NCBI GenBank assembly: GCA_902768995.1
Contig: CACXNN010000057.1
Location: 1 to 9,295 of the forward strand
Reading direction: 5' to 3'
Length of the DNA: 9,295 nucleotides
From: an uncultured Eubacteriales bacterium
Lineage (GTDB): Bacteria > Bacillota > Clostridia > Christensenellales > CAG-138
Shown here: in pieces, positions 1-5,779 of the stretch
Numbering within the stretch: the stretch's first letter is position 1
How the letters are laid out: every line of letters starts with the position of its first letter
Notes under the pieces: generated by a model
Database searches by the model: none
What the model saw: the letters and a program-made list of their open reading frames with translations, nothing else
Told to the model about the DNA's origin: nothing
Made by a program: the position numbers and the translations under genes

Positions 1-1248
1 TTGAACGGCATCCCCTCCTTCCGTCTCGAGAAGGACGTGCTGGAGAAGGAGATCGGCATCCTCGAGACCATGGGCGTCACCTTCCGCTGCGGCGTGGAGG
101 TGGGTAAGGACGTGACCATCCAGGAGCTTAGGGAGCAGGGCTTCAAGGCCTTCTTCCTGGCCATCGGCCTCCAGGGCGGCCGCAAGGCGGGGGTCCCCGG
201 CGAGGAGGGCCCCGGTGTCGAATCCGGCGTGGACTTCCTCTACCGGGTCAACAACGATCCTACCGAGAAGCTCACCGGCGACGTGGTGGTGGTGGGCGGC
301 GGCAACGTAGCCGCCGACGTAGCCAGGACGGCCCTTCGGGCCACCGACGGCCAGGTCACCATGCTCTGCCTCGAAGGCCGGGAGGAGATGCCCGCGGCGA
401 AGGACGAGGTGGCGGAGGTGCTGGAGGAAGGCATCGCCATCGAGAACGGCTGGGGCCCCAAGGAGGTCCTGCGGGACGGCGACGGGAAGGTCACGGCCGT
501 GGTCTTTAAGCGCTGCACCCGGGTCTACGACGAGCAGCACCGGTTCAGCCCCCTCTACGACGAGAACGACACCAAGACCGTCCCCTGCGCCAACGTGCTC
601 ATGGCCATCGGCCAGAGCGCCCAGTGGGGCGATCTCCTCAAGGGCACCAAGGTGGAGCTGCGGCCCAACGGCGGCGCCGTCGCCGACCCGGTGACGCTGC
701 AGACCGCGGAGCCCGACATCTTCGTGGGCGGCGACATCTACCACGGGGCCAAGTTCGCCATCGACGCCATCGCCGACGGCCGGGAGGCCATGGTCTCCAT
801 CAACCGGTTCGTCCACCCCGGCCAGAGCCTGACCATCGGCCGGGATCGGCGGGAGTTCATCGAGTTCGACCGAGAGGACATCACCCGGCCCGACTCCTTC
901 GACAATTCTCCCCGCCAGCGGCCCGGCATGAAGCCCGGCGAGGCCCGGGCCACCTTCCAGGACCTGCGGCTGCCCCTCACCGAGGAGCAGGTGAAGATCG
1001 AGGCGAACCGGTGCCTCGGCTGCGGGGCCACCACGGTGGACTTCAACAAGTGCATCGGATGCGGCCTGTGCACCACCCGGTGCGAGTTCGACGCCATCCA
1101 CCTCAGTCGCGACCTACCCGCCTGCAGCGACATGCACACAGCGGAGGAGATGATGAGCCTGGTGGGGCCCTACGCCCTCAAGCGCATGGGCAAGATCATC
1201 AAGCGGAAGCTGACCGGCAAGGGCGAGTACCCCTCCGAGCAGGAATGA
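1..1248 (+). CDS. GltD-like FAD/NAD(P)-dependent oxidoreductase with C-terminal Fe-S motif (5' end outside window)
   Basis: The family transfers electrons between NAD(P)H, FAD and iron-sulfur centres; the substrate here is unknown. The reading frame is open from the window edge, and the initial TTG is an internal codon, not a start: the residues that follow (GIPSFRLEK) belong to the middle of GltD-type proteins, so the N-terminal FAD-binding fold lies upstream. Visible are an NAD(P)-binding glycine motif (GGGNVAAD, window residues 99-106), the second FAD-contact segment (FVGGD then AIDAIADGREA, about 241-263), a CLGCG motif (338-342) and a single [4Fe-4S] ferredoxin-type motif, Cys351, 354, 357 and 361. 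A lysine/arginine-rich tail ends the protein. It is a homologue of the glutamate synthase small subunit, but the appended cluster and the lack of a large subunit nearby argue against calling it gltD. It runs convergently to the next unit. Family assignment is secure; function is not. Confidence 0.85.
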   Translation: MNGIPSFRLEKDVLEKEIGILETMGVTFRCGVEVGKDVTIQELREQGFKAFFLAIGLQGGRKAGVPGEEGPGVESGVDFLYRVNNDPTEKLTGDVVVVGGGNVAADVARTALRATDGQVTMLCLEGREEMPAAKDEVAEVLEEGIAIENGWGPKEVLRDGDGKVTAVVFKRCTRVYDEQHRFSPLYDENDTKTVPCANVLMAIGQSAQWGDLLKGTKVELRPNGGAVADPVTLQTAEPDIFVGGDIYHGAKFAIDAIADGREAMVSINRFVHPGQSLTIGRDRREFIEFDREDITRPDSFDNSPRQRPGMKPGEARATFQDLRLPLTEEQVKIEANRCLGCGATTVDFNKCIGCGLCTTRCEFDAIHLSRDLPACSDMHTAEEMMSLVGPYALKRMGKIIKRKLTGKGEYPSEQE

Positions 1249-1280
1249 CCCCTTCAGGCCGTCATAAAAGGCGGCAGAAC

Positions 1281-1361
1281 ATTTGCGGCAAGGAAAAATA
1301 AAGAATAATCAAGGTAGAAAGGACGCATGACTGCGTCCTTTCCCAATTAAATGCCGCAAAT
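1281..1361. repeat. 10-bp inverted repeat enclosing a hairpin
   Basis: ATTTGCGGCA (1281-1290) and its exact reverse complement TGCCGCAAAT (1352-1361) flank the hairpin at 1317-1342. In RNA from either strand the outer arms could close a longer structure around that hairpin. The arms are seen directly; any function is unknown. It lies in the 207-bp convergent gap between the oxidoreductase and the DUF362 gene. Confidence 0.55.
1317..1342. terminator. Terminator-like hairpin between convergent genes
   Basis: A perfect 11-bp stem, GAAAGGACGCA (1317-1327) with TGCGTCCTTTC (1332-1342), closes a 4-nt loop. It begins 68 nt after the stop of the plus-strand oxidoreductase. On the plus strand no T-run follows. 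On the minus strand the stem is followed by a T-rich tract (TACCTTGATTATTC and onward to about 1292), so it fits better as the end of the minus-strand DUF362 unit, and it may serve both directions. Confidence 0.55.
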
Positions 1362-1362
1362 T

Positions 1363-1420
1363 AGCCGTTTTTCCGGCCCTTCGCATAGCGTACTATAGCT
1401 CGGGCGCGGAGAAAACGGCT
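1363..1420. other. 58-nt imperfect hairpin in the convergent gap
   Basis: AGCCGTTTT (1363-1371) pairs with AAAACGGCT (1412-1420). The stem continues inward through T1372-A1410, CCG (1373-1375) with CGG (1407-1409), and GCCC (1376-1379) with GGGC (1402-1405), with single unpaired G at 1406 and 1411. The apex holds a second small hairpin, ATAG (1385-1388) with CTAT (1393-1396). No T-run follows on either strand, so it is not a standard intrinsic terminator. It could protect the 3' end of the minus-strand mRNA, be part of a dispersed palindromic repeat family, or be a small RNA. Confidence 0.5.
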
Positions 1421-1455
1421 TCTGCCATCCTTCCTGACGGCCTTTCAATACCTTT

Positions 1456-2183
1456 TCAGTCCAGCTCCACCAGCTCGTATTCCCGACTGCCGAAGCCCAG
1501 GTCCGCGGCGGCCTCCACGGTATGGACCCCGTGGCGGCTCTCCACCCGATCCAGGAAGTGGCGCTGGCCCGGGTCGTCCGTGGCGGCGTAGACCAAATCG
1601 AGACCCGCCTGGTCGATGGCCACCGGGTCCAGGGAAGCGAGGATGCCGATGTCCCTCATGCAGGGGTCCTCGGCCACGGCGCAGCAGTCGCAGTCCACGG
1701 AAAGGTTCTTCATGACGCTGATATAGGCGATCTTCCCCTCGAAGAACTTCGCCACGGTGGAGGCCGCGTCGGCCATGGCCTCGCAGAAGGTGTCCTGGGG
1801 GGCGTGGTGCTTCCAGGTGTCCATGTTGCTGTCCGTAAAGCCGCCGGAGTGTATGAGGGCCTTGCCCCGGCTGGAAGCGCAGCCGATGGACAGCTGCTTG
1901 AGCGCCCCGCCGAAGCCCCCCGCGGGGTGGCCCTTGAAGTGAGCGAGGACCAGCATGGAATCGTAGTCCTTCATATGCTTGCCCACCAGGTTGGTTTTCA
2001 GCACCTTCCCGCCCGGGACGGGCAGCACGTCGTCGGGTCGGGATGGAGGAAGTTTTGGTTGCCCTTCTCGCCGGAGTGGACCTTCACGGCCACCTTGCCG
2101 GGCAGGTCGATCCCCAGGGCGTCGTACAGCTCCACCACCTTCTCGGGGGTGATCTTCTTCGTGAAAAACACCTTCGGCTTCAT
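1456..2183 (-). pseudogene. DUF362 family protein, broken by internal deletion and frameshift
   Basis: DUF362 proteins are cysteine-containing proteins of unproven function, often linked to iron-sulfur chemistry. The start is the ATG at 2183 (MKPKVFFTKK), preceded by AGGAGGG with 7 nt spacing. That first frame gives 49 family-like residues ending NQNFLHPD, then unrelated residues and a stop at 1998. The rest of the family sequence resumes in another frame at about 2031 (DDVLPVPGGK) and runs to the TGA at 1456, including HFKGHPAGGFGGALKQLSIG, the cysteine cluster VDCDCCAVAEDPC and ILASLDPVAIDQ. Compared with the family as I recall it (about 300 residues), some 50-60 residues between these blocks are absent, so this is a deletion plus frame change rather than one lost base. 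It is the last gene of the minus-strand unit, 35 nt after the PLP enzyme. An assembly error cannot be excluded. Confidence 0.75.
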
Positions 2184-2218
2184 GCCTGACCCTCCTTTGG
2201 ATGATTTGGTTTTTGGAT

Positions 2219-3268
2219 TCACAGCAGGGGCAGCAGGTCCCGGAGGAGGGCGTCCACGTTCTCCCGGGGCGTGGCCCAGCTGGTGCAGATGCGGGTGGCG
2301 GTATGGGTTTCGTCCACCCGGCCCCAGCCCTCGAAGGCGTACCGGTCCGAGAGCTTCTCCACCACCGCGTCGGGCAGGATGGGAAACTGCTGATTGGTGG
2401 GGGACTCGTAGAGGAAGGGCACGCCCTTATTTCGCAGGGCGTCTCGGATCACCATGGCCAGGTCCACCGCGTTCTGGGCGATGCGGGTGTAAAGATCGTC
2501 GGTGAACAGCGTCTCGAACTGGATGCCCAGCAGCCTTCCCTTCGCCAGCATCCCGCCCTGACGCTTGATCATGTAGCGGAAATCCTTCTTCAGGTCCGGA
2601 TGGAGCAGCACCGCCGCCTCCCCGAACAGGGCCCCCACCTTGGTGCCGCCGATGTAGAAGGCATCGACGAGCCGGGCGATGTCCCGGATGGTCACGTCCG
2701 CAACGGGGGACACCAGGCCGTAACCCAGCCGCGCCCCGTCCAGATACAGATATAGGCCGTGCCGGTCGCAGACCTGCCGCAAAGCTTCCAGCTCACGGAG
2801 GCTGTAGAGGAGCCCGCCCTCGGTGGGGTGGGAGATGTAGACCATCCGGGGCTGGACCGTGTGCTCGTGGCTGGGGTCCGCCCAATGGGCCTTCACGTAA
2901 GTGTCCACCGCCTCCGCCCGGACCTTCCCCTCGGGATCGGGCAGGGCCAGGACCTTGTGGCCCGTGGCTTCGATGGCCCCGGTCTCGTGGACGTTGATAT
3001 GGCCCGTGGAAGCGGCCAGCACCCCCTGATAGGGCCGGAGGGCCGCGGCGATGACGGTCTGGTTGGTTTGGGTGCCGCCCACCAGGAACTGGACGTAGGC
3101 GTCCTCCCGGCCGATGGCCGCCCGGATCAGGGCCCGGGCCCGGTCGCAGTGGGGGTCCTCCCCGTAGCCGGGGTTCTGCTCCAGGTTGGTGGCAGCGAGG
3201 TGAGCCATGATCTCGGGGCAGGCCCCCTCGTCGTAATCGCAGGCGAAGCGGATGATCTTAGAGCTCAT
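2219..3268 (-). CDS. Threonine aldolase family PLP-dependent enzyme (LtaA/LtaE-like)
   Basis: The family uses pyridoxal phosphate to cleave L-threonine or L-allo-threonine and related beta-hydroxy amino acids to glycine and an aldehyde, in the cytoplasm. The 349 residues match the family length. Visible are the phosphate-binding region VGGTQTNQ (63-70), His90 in the STGHINVHETGAIE segment that stacks on the cofactor, YLDGARLGYG with Asp177 contacting the pyridine nitrogen, and the Schiff-base lysine Lys210 in FYIGGTKVGALFGEA. The ATG at 3268 has GGAAGGG upstream and overlaps the end of the metallo-hydrolase gene by 11 nt, which implies translational coupling. The DUF362 gene follows after 35 nt. 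All key residues are present, so it should be active. Substrate preference (threonine, allo-threonine, phenylserine or another beta-hydroxy amino acid) cannot be read from the sequence. Confidence 0.88.
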   Translation of the reverse strand: MSSKIIRFACDYDEGACPEIMAHLAATNLEQNPGYGEDPHCDRARALIRAAIGREDAYVQFLVGGTQTNQTVIAAALRPYQGVLAASTGHINVHETGAIEATGHKVLALPDPEGKVRAEAVDTYVKAHWADPSHEHTVQPRMVYISHPTEGGLLYSLRELEALRQVCDRHGLYLYLDGARLGYGLVSPVADVTIRDIARLVDAFYIGGTKVGALFGEAAVLLHPDLKKDFRYMIKRQGGMLAKGRLLGIQFETLFTDDLYTRIAQNAVDLAMVIRDALRNKGVPFLYESPTNQQFPILPDAVVEKLSDRYAFEGWGRVDETHTATRICTSWATPRENVDALLRDLLPLL

Positions 3269-3971
3269 GGTATATCCCTTCCAGATAGGCGATAAAGTCC
3301 TTCAACGGCAGGGGCTTCTCGTGGCCCGCCACCAGCCAGGTTTCGTCCCGGCCTTTCAGCTTCTCGAGGAAGGCGGCCAACCGGCCCTTGTCGTACTGCC
3401 GATCCAGCTCGTAGAAGTCCTCGTAGCCCGCGTCGCCGATGATAAGGCAGCCGTCGGCGCTGATTAGCAGGGCGTCCCGGCTGTGGGGGGAATCGCAGGT
3501 CTCGCAGCGGATGGTGACGCCGCCGATGTCCATGGTCCCCTCCCCCTCCAGCGTCATGTCGGCGGGGATGACCTGGATCCACTCGGGCCGCCGGTATTCG
3601 AGGCAGATGTGCTCGTGGCAGAAGGGGATCTCCTCCCCGGAGGCGAGCCGCGCCGCCATGGCCTCGGGGGTCCAGGCCCACTGGGCCATCTCCCGGAGCC
3701 GGGCGTCGGTCTTTTTGGAGGCCAGGGTGAAGCCGTTCACGGCGCAGAGGCCGAAGCTGTGGTCCCAGTGCCAATGGGTCAGGATGGTGATCTCGGGGAT
3801 GGACAGCCGCTGGTCCGTGATGGCGGTGTAGAACTCCCGCACGTGGGCGGGGCTGGCCCCGGCATCCACGGCCACGGAGAGCTGGTCCCCCTCGATATAG
3901 GTGAGCACGGGCCGGTCCGAGGGCTCGTCGTGGGGCAGGTACCAGACCCGTTTGGTCAGTTGTTGGAGCAT
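3258..3971 (-). CDS. Metallo-beta-lactamase-fold (MBL) hydrolase
   Basis: MBL-fold proteins are mostly zinc hydrolases acting on thioesters, lactones, phosphoesters and similar bonds. In this 237-residue protein the metal ligands are complete: HWHWDH (His66, His68, Asp70, His71), His163 in SPHSRD, Asp180 in IIGDAGY and His217 in VAGHEKP. There is no signal peptide, so it acts in the cytoplasm. I chose the ATG at 3971 because AGGAGG lies 10 nt upstream; an in-frame ATG at 4013 would add 14 residues, has no ribosome binding site and would sit on top of the -10 promoter element. It is the first gene of the unit with the threonine-aldolase-like enzyme and the DUF362 gene. The substrate is unknown; glyoxalase II-like or generic hydrolase labels would be guesses. 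Confidence 0.87.
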   Translation of the reverse strand: MLQQLTKRVWYLPHDEPSDRPVLTYIEGDQLSVAVDAGASPAHVREFYTAITDQRLSIPEITILTHWHWDHSFGLCAVNGFTLASKKTDARLREMAQWAWTPEAMAARLASGEEIPFCHEHICLEYRRPEWIQVIPADMTLEGEGTMDIGGVTIRCETCDSPHSRDALLISADGCLIIGDAGYEDFYELDRQYDKGRLAAFLEKLKGRDETWLVAGHEKPLPLKDFIAYLEGIYHEL

Positions 3972-4003
3972 AAAAACAAAGCCTCCTGTTGGTTGGTAGC
4001 TGT

Positions 4004-4032
4004 ATTGTACCAAGTTTCCGAAACAGGGTCAA
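4004..4032 (-). promoter_or_regulatory. Sigma-A-type promoter of the MBL/threonine-aldolase/DUF362 unit
   Basis: Read on the minus strand, TTGACC (4032-4027) and TACAAT (4009-4004) are separated by exactly 17 nt. The -10 lies about 33 nt before the ATG at 3971 and just ahead of the AGGAGG. Both boxes match consensus at five of six positions. Confidence 0.75.
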
Positions 4033-4044
4033 GGCAAAGGGCCT

Positions 4045-4103
4045 CTTTTCCGTAGCCGGGTATATCGCCCCGGAGGACTGGCTCAGCGGTCCGGAAGGAA
4101 AAG
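4045..4103. repeat. Nested inverted repeats with three-way-junction geometry
   Basis: CTTTTCC (4045-4051) pairs with GGAAAAG (4097-4103). Inside are two shorter arms: CCGGG (4056-4060) with CCCGG (4069-4073), and GGAC (4075-4078) with GTCC (4089-4092). The block sits between the terminator of the glycerol operon and the -35 box of the MBL promoter, so it would be transcribed only by readthrough, or act as DNA. No known RNA class was recognised. Confidence 0.35.
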
Positions 4104-4121
4104 TGCCAAAGCGAATATCAA

Positions 4122-4154
4122 ATACCTCCCAAGCGCGGAGCATTTGGGAGGTAT
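4122..4154 (-). terminator. Intrinsic terminator of the glycerol operon
   Basis: A perfect 11-bp stem, ATACCTCCCAA (4122-4132) with TTGGGAGGTAT (4144-4154), has an 11-nt loop. On the minus strand it begins 9 nt after the DUF1667 stop codon and is followed by a moderately T-rich tail (TTGATATTCGCTTTGG). Position and orientation fit the 3' end of the glpK operon. The tail is weak, so some readthrough is possible. Confidence 0.65.
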
Positions 4155-4163
4155 CGTCTGATG

Positions 4164-4517
4164 CTATTCGATGTTCTCCGTAGCGATCACGTTGACGCCG
4201 GAGCCGCATACGTCGCTGATCACCACGTCCCCGATGTGTACGGGGGGGACGACCACGGTCTTGCGGATCTCGCTGAGGGCGTCGAAGATCAGGGGCTTAC
4301 GGATGGGGGTCTGGGTCTTGACCGACAGGGGCACATGGGTGCCCTCCACCCCCACCAGGGCGGTGACCATGCGGGTGGGATCGGTGATCTCCGTCTGGGC
4401 ATAGGCCTTGCCCCGGGCGCAGGTGAAGCCCTGGATGTTGGTGACTTCCTTGCCGTCATAGTCCGCCGTGATGCGGCAGCCCATGGGGCAGTTGATGCAG
4501 GTCAGTTCGTATTTCAT
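4164..4517 (-). CDS. DUF1667 domain protein, small predicted Fe-S subunit
   Basis: A 117-residue protein of the DUF1667 family, whose biochemical role is not established. It opens with the motif CINCPMGC (Cys7, Cys10, Cys14) and has a fourth cysteine at 33 in GFTCARGKAYA. This C-x2-C-x3-C-x18-C spacing, followed by a TDPTRMVTAL segment, resembles the N-terminal [4Fe-4S] domain of molybdopterin oxidoreductases, without any molybdenum domain. A fifth cysteine is at 104. Its ATG overlaps the stop of the upstream flavoprotein by 4 nt (ATGA), which signals translational coupling and probably a complex. It is the last gene of the glycerol operon. I infer that it is an electron-transfer or assembly subunit for the two flavoproteins; the cluster itself is a prediction from cysteine spacing. 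Confidence 0.85.
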   Translation of the reverse strand: MKYELTCINCPMGCRITADYDGKEVTNIQGFTCARGKAYAQTEITDPTRMVTALVGVEGTHVPLSVKTQTPIRKPLIFDALSEIRKTVVVPPVHIGDVVISDVCGSGVNVIATENIE

Positions 4518-5779
4518 GCTTCCGGCACCTCGATTCTTACCAAAATGGAATCGGCTTTGTCCAGCCCTTTGAGCTTCTCCACGGGGATGCTCAGGTTGAC
4601 CATCTCGCCCGGCGCCAGGATCATGGTCTTCTTGGAGAGGACCTGCTCCCTGTTCATCTCCACGATCACCTTGGCGTTGCGATACACGTTCCGGGGCCGG
4701 AACATGAAGCTGACCTTGTCCTCCGCGTTCTCAGACACGAACTGCGGCACGATGCCGCCCACGCCGAAGCCCATCTGCACGGGCACCTTCCGGCCGCCCT
4801 GGGGCAGCTGGCCCTGCACGTAGCGATAGGCGTTGGCGCCGGCCTTCATGGCCTCCTCGGATACGAAGTCCACGAGATCGTGGACGTGGAGCACGTTGCC
4901 GGCGGAGAAGATGCCGGGCACGGAGGTCTGCAGCTGCTCGTCCACCTCGGCACCGGAGGTGCTGGGGGCGATCTTCACGCCGGCCATCTCGGAGAGCTCG
5001 TTCTCCGGGATCAGACCCACGGACAGCAACAGCGTGTCGCAGGGGAAGTACTTCTCCGTTCCGGGGATGGGCTTGAGGTCGGGACCGACCTCGGCCACGG
5101 TGACCCCCTCCAGATGCTCGCGGCCGTGGATGTCCACCACCGTGTGGCTCAGGAGCAGGGGGATGCCGAAGTCGTCCAGGCACTGGACGATGTTCCGCTT
5201 GAGACCGCTAGAGTAGGGCATCAGCTCCACGCAGGCGTGGACCTTGGCGCCCAGGAAGGTCATGCGGCGGGCCATGATGAGGCCGATGTCGCCGGAACCC
5301 AGGATGACCACCTCTTTGCCGGGCATGAGGCCCTCCAGGTTGGTGAACTTCTGGGCCGTGCCCGCGGTGAAGATGCCGGGGCAGCGCTCGCCGGGCGTGC
5401 CCAGGGAGCCCCGGGGCCGCTCACGGCAGCCCATGCAGAGGATCACGGCCTTAGCCTGGATCTGCTCCAGCCCGTTCTTGCGGGACACGCAGGTGACCAC
5501 CTTATCGGCGGAAACGTCCAGGACCATGGTCTCGGTCTGATAGGGGATCTGGTACGCCAGGACCTTCTCGATGAACCGCTGGGCATACTCGGGGCCGGTC
5601 AGCTCCTCCTTGAAGGTGTGGAGGCCGAAGCCGTTGTGGATGCACTGCTTGAGGATGCCGCCCAGCCGCTCTTCACGGTCCAGGATCAGGATGTCGCGGG
5701 CGCCGGCTTCATAGGCGCCGACCGCCGCAGCCAGGCCCGCCGGGCCGCCGCCGATGATGAGAATATCCGTATTACGCAT
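4514..5779 (-). CDS. FAD/NAD(P)-dependent oxidoreductase (GlpB/HcnB-like subunit of a glycerol-3-phosphate dehydrogenase system)
   Basis: A 421-residue flavoprotein with two nucleotide-binding folds: GGGPAG at 10-15 for FAD and GSGDIG at 161-166 for NAD(P), plus the second FAD segment SVPGIFSAGNVLHVHD at 286-301. Residues from about 335 form an extra C-terminal domain that ends in beta-rich sequence. A Cys-x2-Cys pair (115 and 118) lies in ILCMGCRERP, not at the usual thioredoxin-reductase position. The start is the ATG at 5779, with GAGGAGGG 8 nt upstream; it overlaps the GlpA-like gene by 8 nt, and the 3' end overlaps the DUF1667 gene by 4 nt. An in-frame ATG at 5797 lacks such a site. From context it probably passes electrons between the GlpA-like subunit and NAD(P) or another carrier. 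The same pairing of a DAO-type and a disulfide-reductase-like flavoprotein is known in HcnB/HcnC and opine oxidases, so the substrate rests on the glpK linkage. Confidence 0.82.
   Translation of the reverse strand: MRNTDILIIGGGPAGLAAAVGAYEAGARDILILDREERLGGILKQCIHNGFGLHTFKEELTGPEYAQRFIEKVLAYQIPYQTETMVLDVSADKVVTCVSRKNGLEQIQAKAVILCMGCRERPRGSLGTPGERCPGIFTAGTAQKFTNLEGLMPGKEVVILGSGDIGLIMARRMTFLGAKVHACVELMPYSSGLKRNIVQCLDDFGIPLLLSHTVVDIHGREHLEGVTVAEVGPDLKPIPGTEKYFPCDTLLLSVGLIPENELSEMAGVKIAPSTSGAEVDEQLQTSVPGIFSAGNVLHVHDLVDFVSEEAMKAGANAYRYVQGQLPQGGRKVPVQMGFGVGGIVPQFVSENAEDKVSFMFRPRNVYRNAKVIVEMNREQVLSKKTMILAPGEMVNLSIPVEKLKGLDKADSILVRIEVPEA

Noticed and set aside
1..3. TTG at the left edge as a true start codon
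   Set aside because: The following residues are internal to the GltD family and the FAD-binding N-terminus is missing, so the gene is cut by the window edge.
624..1301. Plus-strand frame of 225 codons inside the first gene
   Set aside because: Arginine/histidine/glycine-rich out-of-frame shadow of the oxidoreductase, which has intact motifs in its own frame.
3972..4013. Upstream ATG at 4013 for the MBL hydrolase
   Set aside because: No ribosome binding site, and it would place the start codon within the promoter -10; the ATG at 3971 has AGGAGG.
3265..4209. Minus-strand frame of 314 codons overlapping the MBL gene
   Set aside because: Its translation is arginine/proline/glycine-rich shadow sequence of the MBL gene in another frame, and it crosses the promoter and terminator.
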